Source: Sialis fuliginosa (taxonomy: Eukaryota > Arthropoda > Insecta > Megaloptera > Sialidae). From it: DNA of 64,000 nucleotides. The notes below the pieces were generated by a model, which was not told where the DNA came from, ran no database searches, and was given only the letters and a program-made list of their open reading frames with translations. The DNA is taken from NCBI GenBank assembly GCA_961205875.1, contig OY540815.1, forward strand, positions 868,001 to 932,000, in the 5' to 3' direction. The translations under genes were made by a program, and so were the position numbers. Below are positions 37,701-52,700 of this stretch, in pieces (position 1 is the first letter of the stretch; each line of letters opens with the position of its first letter).

Positions 37701-40700
37701 GTGTTGATTTAACGCCTTCAGATAACGGATCTTCTAAAATAGAATAGTCCTGATCGTTAGCATCAACATTTCTTCCATTGAAAGACCACACAACATGATC
37801 TGGTTTTGGTATAGAGAAAGCAATACATTCCACTCTAACGTTATCTCCTTCTATGCCAAACTGTGTTCGATGGCTGACAATCGTAGGCGGACCTTTCAGA
37901 TATACGTTAGCATCTGCACTCACTTCTGGATAACCTGGTACGGTCGCACGACATAAGTATCTTCCAGCTGTTTGTGAGCTTACAGTTAAAGTTAGGTTAG
38001 TGTTTGGTGGTTCCATTCGAGGTCCGCCATGTCTTTTTGAGTTTTGAATGGCAGAGCTGCGATCGGGGGATATTGACATTCGTATTCGTTCGGCTAGAAA
38101 ATTAAGTAAAAATTATAAATTTGCGATTAATGTTTTGTCAAGAGTGTTTTTTTAAAAGAGGAGAACCATTGTATTATATTTTATAATACTTACGTCCATC
38201 TCGGATAGGTTCATGAATGTTTGTGCCAATAACTCGTAAATGGGGTGGACTATTCTCATGGCTCCATACAATTTCGGCTGCAGGATTGCTATCAACATCA
38301 CAAGTAAGAGTTACCATTTGATTCGGTTCTGCTTGTATAGAACGTGGTTTTGTTCGAATAACTGGAGCATCTAAAAACATTTTGATATTATATTTTTCAT
38401 TCTGTGGTATCGTCTAAATTAAAACACTTACATGTAACATCAAGAGTTTCTGATTCTTCACTTTTCCCAACAGGGTTACGGACTTCACATTTTACAATGC
38501 TGTCATGTAGGTCTCTTGTTACATTGTGCAGAACAAGCTCTGTTGTGAAATCGCCAGGAATTATGCGGTCGTTAATGTACCATCTGTATTCAACTTCGGA
38601 CGGATTTGCATCGGCTGTGCATCCTAAACGTACTTCACCTCCTTCAGGTATACGTCCACCAGCACCTGATGCTCCTGATAATATTCGAACTGCTACTTTA
38701 GGTGCATATTTAACCTGCAAACAATAATTATTGTGATAAATAAATAATGAAATTTTTATTTACTAATTAATATTGTGTATACAAACAAGGAAGAGTTTAT
38801 AATAGAAAGTGAAAGGGGGGTGGGGGTTTCTGGTGTCTATGCCTCGTTTGCTCCTCATTGTTGACGCCGATCATGTGAGTATGCATTAATTATTTTATTT
38901 TTTATTGTTGCAAATATTTAAGGATGTATGGCTGGCCGTATCTCAAAATACTATCAAATACATGAAAATTGATGAGAATATTCTTATTAGCATTCTAATG
39001 CAATAAAAAAAATATTAAATTGATTCACTAAGCCGTTTTATACTGATTGAATTAATATATTAAATATAAAACTGATATTTTTCGATATTTTGTAAGTAAA
39101 ACACATTAATAAAAAGGTACAAGTTTTCTAATTTTTGGAGAGAGTATTTGATTAGTTGAAAATTAATGCAAAATATCAACAAAAGTATTCACTAAACCAT
39201 TTCTGAGAAATTAATTATGGTACAACAAAATTTTAAATTTCCCGCTCTACGATTGTTATGTATGTAAATTTTGACAACAATGTGAACGAAGTATTTTGAT
39301 TGTACCTCCATAACACCCTTAAATCTTTATTATAATGACAGTAGTGGCATCTATAGTTTATAGTTTAATAGAATAGCTATAAAAAAAATTTAAAATGAAT
39401 ACTCACTTCTAAACGAATGGAAGCAGCTCGATGTGTGCGTTCAGCTGTATTTTGCGCTTGACACGTAAATGTTGTATTGTGGTGTTCACGTTTCGGTGAT
39501 AATTTTAAAATTGACTTGACTGTGAATCGTCGTCCATCTGCCAATGGAACATTGATATTCTCAACTCCTTGTGTTACGACTGCACCATGTCCATCAATCC
39601 ATGTTATCTATAACAAATACAAATATATAGGTAAGTACATTTTTCAACAATGAATGTAATTTAATTATCAGAATTTATTAGTAAAAGCTGTTAAAACTAG
39701 TAATACTGAAATTTAATTTAATTTATAATCATAATAAGAAGTTTATTATATTAAAAATACGAGTAACCACATTTTGCTAATGGATTAAAATACAAACAAC
39801 AATTGAACATTTTACAATTGAAAATTCCCTACGTGCAGAACATGTTATATTATGTTTATTTCTACTAAGATTTCTATGTACAACATACGAGTACACTGAT
39901 TTCTGCAATCACAATATTAGCAACATTGTCAAAATGAACGATTCAATGATTTCATTAAATTTCAGAGCAAACTAACAATTTGTTAATAGAATTTTCAATC
40001 TTTGGTGTGGATGTGGAACTTCAATGCATGTAGAGTGTAGAATACCTATTTTAAGGAACGTTATTCGATGTACATACCTACCAGAAAATAAATTGTAAAT
40101 AAAAAAACAGGCACATGTATTTACAGTAGGTACTTAAAACGATTACATTTTTTTATACATAGCAAGTTAGGAGAAACATTCAGAAAAAATTGGGGTTAAT
40201 CGTGAATAGAGTAATCCGGTCAAAAATAAAAACCTGTTTAATGTAATCTAAAGGTAAAAAAACATTCAAGAAAATTTGTTCATACTCTAGAAGTTTACTC
40301 CGACCCCAAAATATCAAATTTAAAAAAAAATATTTTTTTAACGCTCCCAATTGCGCGCCAAGTTGCGTGACGTCATAATTCAGTGTTGATATGTCAGTCA
40401 ATGCTTAAATATACAAGTGTCAACGATAAACATGGAAAACGCACGAAAAATAATAAGTTATAATTAATATTGTTTCCTACCTTCTGTAATAATTCAATTC
40501 ACAAAACTCCTGGAAAAAGATTTATAACTGTGCCAGAAGGACACTAAGGAAAAAGTTAAAAGTAAGGTTATTCTATATACATAGTTGCAATATGTAGGTA
40601 CAACTATGCAACATTCCCAAATTTGAGGATTTCGGTTCATTTTTATTATTTTTCTAGTTTTTATAACTCACGCGTTGAAACTTTGTATATAAACAACATT

Positions 40701-43700
40701 GACAGCTGAACAGAACATGGATAATGACGTCACAAACGCTACAACCAATCACGTCGCGTTTTAAATGCGAGCTGCTTTTTATGACTTTTAATATTGAATA
40801 ATTTAAAATTGGGCAATAAAAAAACAATTTATTCAATGCTATTTTATTTTTCTAGTCTAATCTTTGCAATTAAGTAATAAAAAAAGGTATGTCCAAAATT
40901 TCCGGATTACTCTATTGTTCATAAAGAACACATAGGCTATCTTTTAAAAAAGCAACTTACTTCGGCAGCTGGTTTTCCTGCATTGGACACGCATTCTAGT
41001 TCGATTTCTCGATCTTCCGTGGTCGTTAGGGCTGCGCCCTGGAGGACAAGCGGAGGTTCTGGAGGTGCTAACACCGTGAGTGTGGCGTAGGCGCTGCGAA
41101 TGCCTGACTCGCCTCGCGGGCCCGGCAGAACTTGACACTGATACCGGGCGTCATCTTCCAGAGATACGGGATAGATATCCAATGAGAAATCACCTGAAAA
41201 AAATAATTGTTTAGAAAATAATGCGAAAATATCAACAACTCTAGTCCACATTAGTAAAATTATTAAAATATCACGATATTTTGAACAAAATACGTAAAAG
41301 TAAAAACAGAGAAAGGAATTAATAGAATCGCCGCTTATTAGATTCAACATTATGATTACAATATCCGGTGCCTACTATATTTTAATCATCTTTTAGACTA
41401 GTGGCGTAACCAGTATAAAAATTGAAGACCTTTTTTTTCGTTTCCAATTTATTACTAATTTTAACAGGGTGGCCACTTTCTGGAAAGTCAGGGAAAAGTC
41501 ACGGAAGCCTAAAGTGGTCAGGGAAAGTCTGGGAATTTCTTTAAAATTCTGAAAAGTCAGGGAATTTATTTTAAATTCTGGGAATTCAATGAAGAAGAAA
41601 AAAGTTAAAAAAAGGTCTTCAATTTTTTTGCATATTCTGGGTGGCCCTCGATCACTTCTTGCCCCCGAGCCTCTAGTGGTCAGGGAAAGTTAGGGAATTT
41701 TATTTTCAAAAACCAGTTTAATGAAATTATCTTTTTTTTGTTCTTCAATCTTGCTCACGCTTATTTTTACGCTGCTGCGGGTCCTCCCTATGCTCGGGGG
41801 CCCCGGGGCACTGCCTTGGTGGTAGTTGCGGCCCTGATTGGCATATAACATATTATACAATGCAACCATATGGCCCCTCACTAGTTACAACACTTCGGGG
41901 GGGGGGGGGGGTAGCTTGTCAACACTCTCAAATGGAGTATTAATTCTGTACTAGTATCTATAGATTAGCTATGGATTTTAGAGCAGTGATACTTCAACTA
42001 ATTGTAACACAGTTGGCATCTTTGACCGTACAAAATAATTTTCATAATATCACCACTGTTTTAATACCGTTGGTATTTACCTACAACGCGTGCGCGAAAC
42101 TTGTCAAAGTCTTCAACATCCACCAAGAGAACTGTCATAAGTTTGATTCCTTATTTGAGAGTGCTTGCAAGCTAGAAAATTTGCGAGCTCCTTTATAATA
42201 CCGGATATAAGGCCGATTACGGCACTAACCGTTATCCAATAGCGTGAAACTACCCTAAGAGACAACCTGTATAGTTTAATAACCTTGGTGAATCCTAACC
42301 ATACACATGTAGTACTGGACAGCGTGATCCGCATTTTAAAATGGTCGTGAAGAAAAGAGAGATGGAGCGGGGTGAAACCATATTCTATCTTTTTCTTACA
42401 CGCTGCCGTTATGAGATAGAAGCTGGTTAAACCAAGCTCTGTCTCTGTGTCCACTTTCTTACACTCGTAAGATACGGATGACGCTGTCCATGTCTTTATG
42501 TCTATGATCCTAACATAACTGTATATAGTCATAGTAACGCCCCGCAAATATGAATAGTTAACCGAATAAAAAAAAACATTTTTAATTGTTCCAATAAAAA
42601 CTAATAAATTATTCATACATTTACTAAACTGCATGAATGTATAATTGATTTTCAAACCGTAATTGAATAAATAAACTGTTTAATACATTTGATTTTGCAT
42701 AATTTAAAAAAAGCATAAACATTAATTACACATTGGTAAAATGTCGCTACAGGGTCAATCCATATGAAATGGTCCAAAATTAAATTAAATGGTTGCTTGG
42801 CCATTCTAAAAAAAATTGATTTTTTGTGTGTAATTACCCTAACATGTTGGTAGTTCGAAACGACCATTATTTTAATTTTATTGTTTTTTGTTTTCGCGTG
42901 ACGGCCATATTTGTTATACAGGTCGCAGCATTTTTTGTACTTTAAAGGGTTCGCGGAAACTAATATATCTCAGCTTCTATCAAACCTTTCAACACGGGAC
43001 TAAAAGCAAATTGTTCAGAATAAAACGGGCTACAAGATTACTTCTAGACATTTTCACCTAAATGTTATTCTAAAGGGTGAAATTTCAGCCTTAATTATTA
43101 GTTCCATTTTTGAAAAAAATCCCATTTTCAAGGGGATGTTTTTGCAAGAAGGGGAAAAGTTAACAAGTCAAATTATTTTTTACAAATAGGTGGGTACTAG
43201 TTGTATTCACACACCAAAGTTCAACTCTGAGACTTGCCCCCCTTTATTTTAAAAAATTATCAAAATTTGAAAATTCGAGAAAATGGCACTTTTCAAAGCT
43301 AAATAACTCTGGTGGGGGACCAGATAAAAATCTGAAATTTTAGCCCATAATAGTACTACATAATGGTATTATGTATCAAAAATTTTGAGATTGAGATTTG
43401 ACTACAAGCAGTGGTATTGCAACCACAATATTCAATAGGAGTTCATATGTTAATACAGAGTGTCAACATTAATATAATATCTATTACTATATTTTTTCTT
43501 CTTGGAAATAGAAGAATGATTGAATGAAGAAAAAAATTGTATTTTTTCTGAATGTTTTTAAAATCTCATTTTTTATTTTCTGTCACTTCCGGTTGAACCG
43601 GAAATAATGTCAACTTTTGTTTTTCAAAGGTGACATCCTATATATATTTTATTTTTAGATAGAAAATTAGGTCAGCCTTAAAAATTTATAACACATATAA

Positions 43701-46700
43701 TAACTTAAAGTAACTCATAACAAAGATATAAAATGTTTTAATTATTATTGAAACAAAATCACAACATGTATACGCTCATTGAAACATGCATTTTTGTGTT
43801 TGCAATACCACTGCTTGTAGTCAAATCTCAATCTCAAAATTTTTGATACATAATACCATTATGTAGTACTATTATGGGCTAAAATTTCAGATTTTTATCT
43901 GGTCCCCCACCAGAGTTATTTAGCTTTGAAAAGTGCCATTTTCTCGAATTTTCAAATTTTGATAATTTTTTAAAATAAAGGGGGGCAAGTCTCAGAGTTG
44001 AACTTTGGTGTGTGAATACAACTAGTACCCACCTATTTGTAAAAAATAATTTGACTTGTTAACTTTTCCCCTTCTTGCAAAAACATCCCCTTGAAAATGG
44101 GATTTTTTTCAAAAATGGAACTAATAATTAAGGCTGAAATTTCACCCTTTAGAATAACATTTAGGTGAAAATGTCTAGAAGTAATCTTGTAGCCCGTTTT
44201 ATTCTGAACAATTTGCTTTTAGTCCCGTGTTGAAAGGTTTGATAGAAGCTGAGATATATTAGTTTCCGCGAACCCTTTAAAGTACAAAAAATGCTGCGAC
44301 CTGTATAACAAATATGGCCGTCACGCGAAAACAAAAAACAATAAAATTAAAATAATGGTCGTTTCGAACTACCAATATGTTAGGGTAATTACACACAAAA
44401 AAACAATTTTTTTTAGAATGATCGAGCAACCAGTGCTGGACCAGTTCATATGGATTGACCCTACATGGTATAACTTTTGTACGGTGAATGAATATTATTG
44501 AAATCCATGTCGAAATTTTGTGCTTTATTGACTGTAGCCAGTCTGGTATTACATTTTATATAATTATGTGCAGATATTTAAATTTTAACAGGATAATTTA
44601 ATATGCCGAATATTTTAATCCATTTAATGATGATATATATTGGGCAATCAAAATAATCATATGAAATTATACTATTGAATTTATTTGTATAGAAATATAT
44701 GTGAAACGATATAGATATGGGTTAGTCAGCGGTTTCAAATTAGTAATCCAAACTTTTGAAGAAAAGTTTCGTAAACTTTTATACCTAGCGAAATACATTT
44801 TTAGGAATTAACACAGCGAGATGTAAAACATTAATAATATATATAGTTATACAGGGTGGGGCATTTAAAGTGTTACAGATTATTATCTCAGAACCATCGC
44901 AAATTTGAAAAATATGTTTAAAGCAAAAAATGTTTCGAATAATAATATTTATTTGTTATTTAACGTGGCCTTCAAGGATATTTGAAGGTCAACATCATTT
45001 TTTTTAAATAGGAACCTATAGTTTTTATTTAGTAATCTTATTCTACGTGAAAAAACACGATTCTTTCACTGAAAACTTTTTTTTGAACAACGTAAACTTT
45101 ATAAGATATCTAACAAAATAATTTCGAAATCCTTAAGAAAATATTGTTTTCGGTATAATCATAATGTATAAAAAATTTGTTTGGCCCTTGGCCCAAGCAG
45201 TGGCGTAGTAAGAAAAAATTTCGGGGGGGGGATAAATACATATAAGTTAAATTTTTTGAAGGTATTTTGAACTGAAGTTTTCTTAAAACATACGTTTTTT
45301 TAAGAACACTGAATATTTCGGTGGGGGGGAGGGGGTTCGACCCCAAACCCCCCCCCCCCCCCCGTTCCTACGCCACTGGGCCCAAGGTATTATTTTTGCG
45401 TAAGAACGGAAACTAACGAGAGACCCGAACGCTAAACGAGAAACGACTATTGTAAAAAAAACAAATTATTTGTTCTATTTATAAACACAACTATTAGCAA
45501 ATATCATTCCCAAGTCAGAAGAGTATAACGGCGTCTGTATGGCCCCAACTCTGCATCAAATATAAACACATGCAGTCTTCAGGAATATCGAGAACGTGTT
45601 AAATGTAGGTACTCGCATTTAATACCGCGGTAATTCCTGAGCTTGAGTCCACGTATTAGGTCATACCGCATTATACTGTTAATATAATTCCCTATGGTGT
45701 GCTACAACTGCCACTTCGACTGCCATGATTGTGGTTTGAACGTGCATTAATGTCATTTTATATTGTCATTTAATGTAATATAACAACCACCCATCCGTCC
45801 CACCTATATTCTATCATTTGTATAAAGGGTATGTAGAATTAACATAAATATATTTAAGTACTCTAGGTATAATATAAAAGAGCTTTTTACTTCCATGTAC
45901 CGAAGGAAATGGAAGTATTGTAATACCGTCGAAAAGTCGTGTCTGAGATAAGAGCAGATTTTGATTGTACTACCTTCAAAACGTAAAGAAAAGTTAATTT
46001 CCGCATGGCGGCTGTGCGTGTGTCTGGATGTAGAATTTTCTTTCGTTCACGGTAACTACTGTAAAAATGCACCGATTTGAATTATTTTTGGAGAAAATGT
46101 TTGTCTCAGTGAGTATTCCGGACCTATTGATTTTGGTTCTTTATTATATTTTAAAATAATTTTTAATATATGAAAAATTTCAATGGGATTTGTCAGAAAT
46201 AAAACTCACCTTTGTATTATAAATATTAGTTTTCTAATGTCCTAATGTCAAAAACATAATACACATTCGTAGAATAATTAATTTGACAATTTGAATTTAG
46301 TTGCATTTGTTTCCAAGGCAACATGAATTAGTGACGTATTAATTAGTATTTAAAATTAAAATTTTGAGGGTGGTTTTCACCCCTTCAATAACTGTTTAGG
46401 CATGTACAAAAAATAAATTTCCCTTAATAATATAAAATAAAAAATAAAAGATTCCTTTTTTATTTCTATGTCTACATAGTAAATACATTTCTCTTTTGAA
46501 ATTATGTTCCTCTGTTTTGAATTTCGACTAAAATATGTGTTTGACAGATGCGTTTTTGAAAAATCAGCCTCTTTGTGTAAGTACACAAACGTAAGATATA
46601 AAAAGTTACTAAATTTTTACAGTGTTGTCATGGTTAACGGTTTTATAGCTAAGCATGATGGCTTTGGAGACGGTGCAAACGAAACAAAACTTAAACTTTG

Positions 46701-49700
46701 CACAGACTTAATCCAGACTTACAAGGGGAAGCAACAGCACGGTTAATGAGAATTTCAATGAGCTTGTGGTATGTCAAACTAGAGCAAAAATAAAAAGACA
46801 CGTGTCCAACAATTTGATCTCATAGGCCTTAATTACAAAGATAATTAACTTTGAAAATTTGTGTATTCAATATAACCGTGTATTATGTTCGCTCGAAATA
46901 TAAGTGTGTTGGCCCTACGGTCAACGCGCTGGCGTCTCGCCTGGTTTTAAGATTTTGATTTTAATTTTTATTTATAATTATTTTTTATTTTTTTGTACAC
47001 ATAAACCTCTCCCACTTGCGTAAAAATCGATAAATTAGACATAAATAAAAAATATATTATTATTGTCAATAGATGTTTGTGGTTTCTTTCAAGTTTGTTT
47101 TTTATTAAAACTTTTCAATTTATTAATTAAAAAGTAATGAGTTGTGTCAATAATAAATTAAATTTACTTTAAAACAAATTAATAATTATGTACTGGCGTA
47201 TATATCAATATTTTCATTGTCAATAATAATATATGTTTTATTTATGTCTAATTTATCGATTTTTACGCAAGTGGGAGAGGTAATGTGTACAAAAAAATAA
47301 AAAATAATTGTAAATAAAAATTAAAATCAAAATCTTAAAACCAGGCGAGACGCCAGCGCGTTGACCGTTGGGCCAACACATATTTCGAGCGAACATAATA
47401 CACGGTTATATTGAATACACAAATTTTCAAAGTTAATTATCTTTGTAATTAAGGCCTATGAGATCAAATTGTTGGACACGTGTCTTTTTATTTTTGCTCT
47501 AGTTTGACATACCACAAGCTCATTGAAATTTTCATTAACCGTGCTGTTGCTTCCCCTTGTTAGCTAAGCCTGACTTAAGTTTAATACGGTACAAACGGGC
47601 ATAAATAATTTCCGAATTAACAATATTTTACTGCCTATATAGTATGTATTGTACATATCTAAGATGTAAGCATATATGTTATGTATAGTGTACATATTAG
47701 GTACTGTATTGAAATGGTCTGAAGTTAGTTGCTAATGCGATCCTGTTAAAAGTCGTTATCACGCCACGGTTGGTACGATTATTTCCTGTTCCTGTTCCAG
47801 GAACGCCGTCTTCCTCGATTAATGCAGAATGTAAACTAGTGCCGACACAACAAGTAGATGATTTGCTTAGGAAAGATGAAATTCGTATGTAAGGTCAGGG
47901 AGGATTATCTACTTTAGGCACATTACATCTACTCTAACTAAATTTATACTGCTAAATAGGTAACTATAAACTAAAATTGTTGTCTGTGTTAATATAATTT
48001 AATATACGGTCGTATATAAATGTGCTGTAATTTAGGAAGAATGGTGTACCGTTTTCTTGACAAATTATTAAAATTTATATTGATTGTTAGGTCAAATTTG
48101 AAAAATATTGATTGTTTAGAATTTTAGAACATACGGGATAATTGTTTTTAGGGTTCCGAAGAACCCCTATTAATTCATTTTGTCGTCCGTTCGTCTATCC
48201 TTTTCAGTCAAAGCAAAATATTTCGTAAACTATATAAGCTAGAAAATTGAAATTTTTACTGAAAATGACAAATGATGCCCTCTAGTAAAATATGTATGTA
48301 TTTTTCAGAGGGGGCGCGAAGGGGCTAAAGCAAGACAAAAACATTATTTTTTTAAGTAGTATGTGGCACGTCAAAATGTAAATCCAGTGGAATTTGACCC
48401 TTTCTCTTATTATTTTCTAAATGTGAAATGACACCTGCAGAGGGCTTTAAAGCAAATCCAAAAAAACAATAACGTGTGGGGCATCAAAATGTAGATCTCA
48501 ATCAGTAGAATTTGACCATATTTTTTTTCTAACTCAAAACTGGCGCTAACAGGAGGCTAAAGCTAAAAGCAGTATTTTATTTGCCCCCTTCCCTCTAACT
48601 CGGTAACTACTGGCACAAAAAAATCTTAATTTTTCGTACCCCTTGCATTAATTGATTAAATTAATATATTTTTCAGCTTAATAACCAAACCGGTCAAAAT
48701 GACCGGTTTGGTAGAGATAGGTATATATCAATTTTTGGTATATCTTGTGTTAAAATCTTAGGTCGTGCCATAAAATATGCAATTTGATGCAAGAAGTATA
48801 AATAAAAGTAATTAAAAAATCAAATACCATTTTATAAAAATTCAGCTCAAATAGAATCGCCTTTCTTACAATTTAGATGCATTATGCTAAAAAAATACAT
48901 TAAAAATACAAAACATTGAAAAAAACGGGCACCCACTTGCAAAGATGTATTTCTTATTCAAATTTCACTTCCCTTATCCCGTTTACTTTATCCATGTTAG
49001 ACTTTTTATTTTAAGTTAATGAATTGAATATTTAGATCTCTTGGAAAAAGCTTGGCAGTATTTAAAGTACACCAACACAATAATACATTTTCGTTTAGAG
49101 AATATTATGTAGATTTTATTACCTTTTTAAGTTTATAACATTATGTTTTTAATTTAACTAGATAAATTGTTATTTAAAATGTATATTTGTATATACTAAT
49201 ATATAGTACTTTTAAAACATAGTAATTTTTTTTACACACGAATATATATCGATATTTTTAAATACTTTTGTTGTATAAGGTAAAGGCATCAGTTATGGCC
49301 GATATAAGAGCAAAGTTTACTGTTTTTGTGATTGACGGACTTATTTTTTGTAATTCTCATGAACTCATGTTACTAATAAAACAAGTAACTCTTTATTTAA
49401 TCTATTTAATTACCAAAGCCTGCAAATATAGTTTGTGTTTTAAATTATAGCCTTTTATTTTGTTTATGTTTTTTCTCCAATAATGGATAAAGTAAAACCA
49501 GTAATGAGCACGCAGTGATGGGAACTTGCTAATAATTACAAAATGATAAGTACTACGACACGAAAGATATAAAAGAAAGAATCGTTTTAGAAACAATGTA
49601 AATCAGTTGCTATGATAATATAATAATAAATAAATAAATTATACTAATAATTAGTTTAAATGTCCACCATTTTGACACCTATTGGCCGATTGTCATCAAA

Positions 49701-52700
49701 TTACGCTGTAAGACAGTTAAATGTATATCAGAAATGGTAGTAATCAAATATCAACATATATTTCTAATTCATTACATTAAATATAATTTTCTTGTGATTT
49801 TGGCATCATAATACATGTTCTCAATTTTTTCAGATTTTTCTCATTATCACTTTCGGAGATATGGGCAGTTAAAAATAATTTACGATTTTTTGGAAAATTT
49901 GTAATAATAACAAAACGTTTACATATTAATATTCCTTGAATTGTCAGTTTTCATTTGATGCCCCACATAAATAAGACTTTTTTAAAACCTATTTGCTCCT
50001 TTAAAAAGCGCTAAAAAGATAATTAAAAAAAAATTGTATCTCAGGTCTAATATAATTAGTAGTCCACAATTTACAATAATTATAACAAATCTTAGCTTTC
50101 TAGAAGGCTATGACAGACACTGTATTGACAGTAGCGTACTAAGCGTACCGTGAAGCAAGGGGGAGCCCGCCCCGGGAGGCATTTTGTTAGGGGCGGAAAA
50201 TTTTGAAAAAAAAAATTATAAAAATTATTGTGGATTAAGGGTGGTAAAATTGAGGTATCAACGAAAAAAGTCTTCAATTTTCATATTTATCATGTACTGT
50301 AGGGGGGAAGGGGCGGTTAATTTGCCATCTGGCCCGGGCAGCAGAATATTGATTTCATAATTAACAAAAACCAATGTTAAATAAAAAGTAAAAAAACTAC
50401 GGCACTGTTTTATAGCTAATAGACGAATAACACACGTAGATAAAAAATGATTAATTTTACAGTAATTGTAAAAATATTAGCGGCTCTGATTTAAGATAGA
50501 GCATTTAATTGTTACAAATGATACCTTTGCCACAATGAGCAACAATCAATTTGTGAGCAAAAAAGTAAAGAAAGTTGTACGGAAACGTTTTATTAAAATT
50601 ATAAAAAGTGATGGATACACCTCCTTTTTCTTGTAATTAATTCTGCCGACGGTCGAGATGATTGTGATAGCTAATAATTTTTATTTCACTTTACCGCGAG
50701 AAAGGAAAAAAAGTTAAAAGGGCAATTATTAACCCGTCAGAAAAACGTTTTCGAATCTGTGTATTCTTTGTAAAAATAAAAGGTAATTCTGTAAAGACCG
50801 TTTGTTATCGATTATTAAGAATATTCATCATGGAACATTTATAACTTAATTTCATGTTCTAATTGTTGGTATTTCTACAATGAACATAGAAATTACATTT
50901 TTGTTAATTTATAAATATATACTCAGAGTGCCTTGTGAATTAGATATAGGTGTTAAAATACATTTTACTAACTTACAATTTTACATACATTTTACTACTA
51001 ACAAACTATAAATGGCTGTTGGTTGTTAAAAATGCAGTTTTGGAGGTATATTTATATTTTATATTAACTTTTCATCTTATTTTTAATCATAGAACAAGAA
51101 TATATACCTACTTATTTTGTGTAATTTGAAGCAACCGTATAAAGTAAAATTCTGCAGTGCTTATTTTTTTCGATATTATTAAATAATATCAATATTAAAG
51201 ATTTAAAAATAATTCTTCTTCTTCTTCTATGTGTTTTTTGTCAACTGGATCTTCTCCTTTTCTGACAGCTCCTTCGTAACATCGTCTTCATGTGTGTGTT
51301 TGTGTGTTGTGTGAGTGTGTGTAAATGTTTACGGGGTGGCACAGGGACACAAGATAGGAAGGGGAAGTGCCAATGGGCCGATCATGGCAGGTTTTGACGT
51401 ACAGTGAGGCCATGTTCATAGGATTAGTAAAAATAATTGTTCTGCATTATTGTTTTATAAGTAGGTAGGTACAGTACGTATCACACAAAAAATGGTTTAT
51501 AATTTGTCGCCATCACTCCTGTCATGTACATAATTATAAATAAATTACTTTTAATTATCAACCACATTAACGCATTAGATCAAACAACAATATATAAAAA
51601 TTACCCACGGATAGTTAAAACAGATTTCAAATAAAAAAAAAAAAAAACTGTCAGTTCAAAGAACCTAAAGATATTTCTTGAGGGAAAAAAATTAAGAGAC
51701 AAATGCATTACTGCAGTGTCTGGGGGTAAAAATAAACGTCGGGAACATTCCCGTCAACCCTCTCTGACATGTGTCGCGCACGTGAATGTTGACGAGGGGG
51801 GCGAGGGGGTGTCTTGGAATAATTAGTTATTCATTCACAGTAGCTTCCAGACAAGATGAGTGCATATAGGAAAATGTTAATGCACATATGTGCTTGTATA
51901 TATGTAAGGTACTGGCACCAGTTATGGCCGCTATAAGAGCAAAGTTTAATGTTTTTGTGATTGGCGGGCTTCTTTTTTGTAATTATCATCAACTCATGTT
52001 ACTAATAAAACAACTAACTCTTTATTTAATCAATTTAATTACCAAAGTCCGCAAATATAGTTTTTTTTTTTTTAAATTATAGCCTTTAATTTTGTTTATG
52101 TTTTTCTCTAGTAATGGATAAAGTAAAACCAGTAATGAGCACGCAGTGATGGACACTTGCTAATGATTACAAAATGAGTACTACGACACAAAAGATATAA
52201 AAAAAAATCGTCAATCAAACAATGTAAAGCAGTTACTATGATAATATAATAATTAATAAATAAATTATACTAATAATTAGTTTAAATTAGTTTAAACCAT
52301 TTTGACACCTATTGGCCGATTGTCATCAAATTACGCTGTAAGACAGTTAAAAGTATACCTTTTATATACCCTATTAAATTTTTCTTTGTTTATATTATTA
52401 GGCACAGGGTAAGTAGCAAAACCGTCACTTTGGGGATTCATTTAGATAAAATTATAACTGGAAAACTGTAAGACCCAGGCCCAAACTTGATATAATGAAT
52501 ATGTAGGTAACATTATGATACACCAAAATTATGATAAAAAATACCATATATTATAGGTACTTTTGGAGAAAAATGTCATTTGCATAAAAATTTTCAAAAA
52601 AATAAACATATTTTTTGATTTTGATGAGAAATAACTCTGAACTGGAAACACGGCTAGCAATAACACTCATACTGAAAAATATGTTAGTTAATTACCATGA

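Noticed and set aside
38404..38727. 107-codon + strand ORF
   Set aside because: Exact antisense shadow of the kirre Ig3 exon; no independent signal.
42113..42655. 180-codon - strand ORF, the longest unexplained frame
   Set aside because: It begins in unique AT-rich DNA and runs into a family F fragment; no domain recognised and no codon-use or splice support.
46911..46956. Possible functional tRNA
   Set aside because: Only part of a tRNA-like profile, no acceptor stem, and duplicated in inverse inside a foldback.
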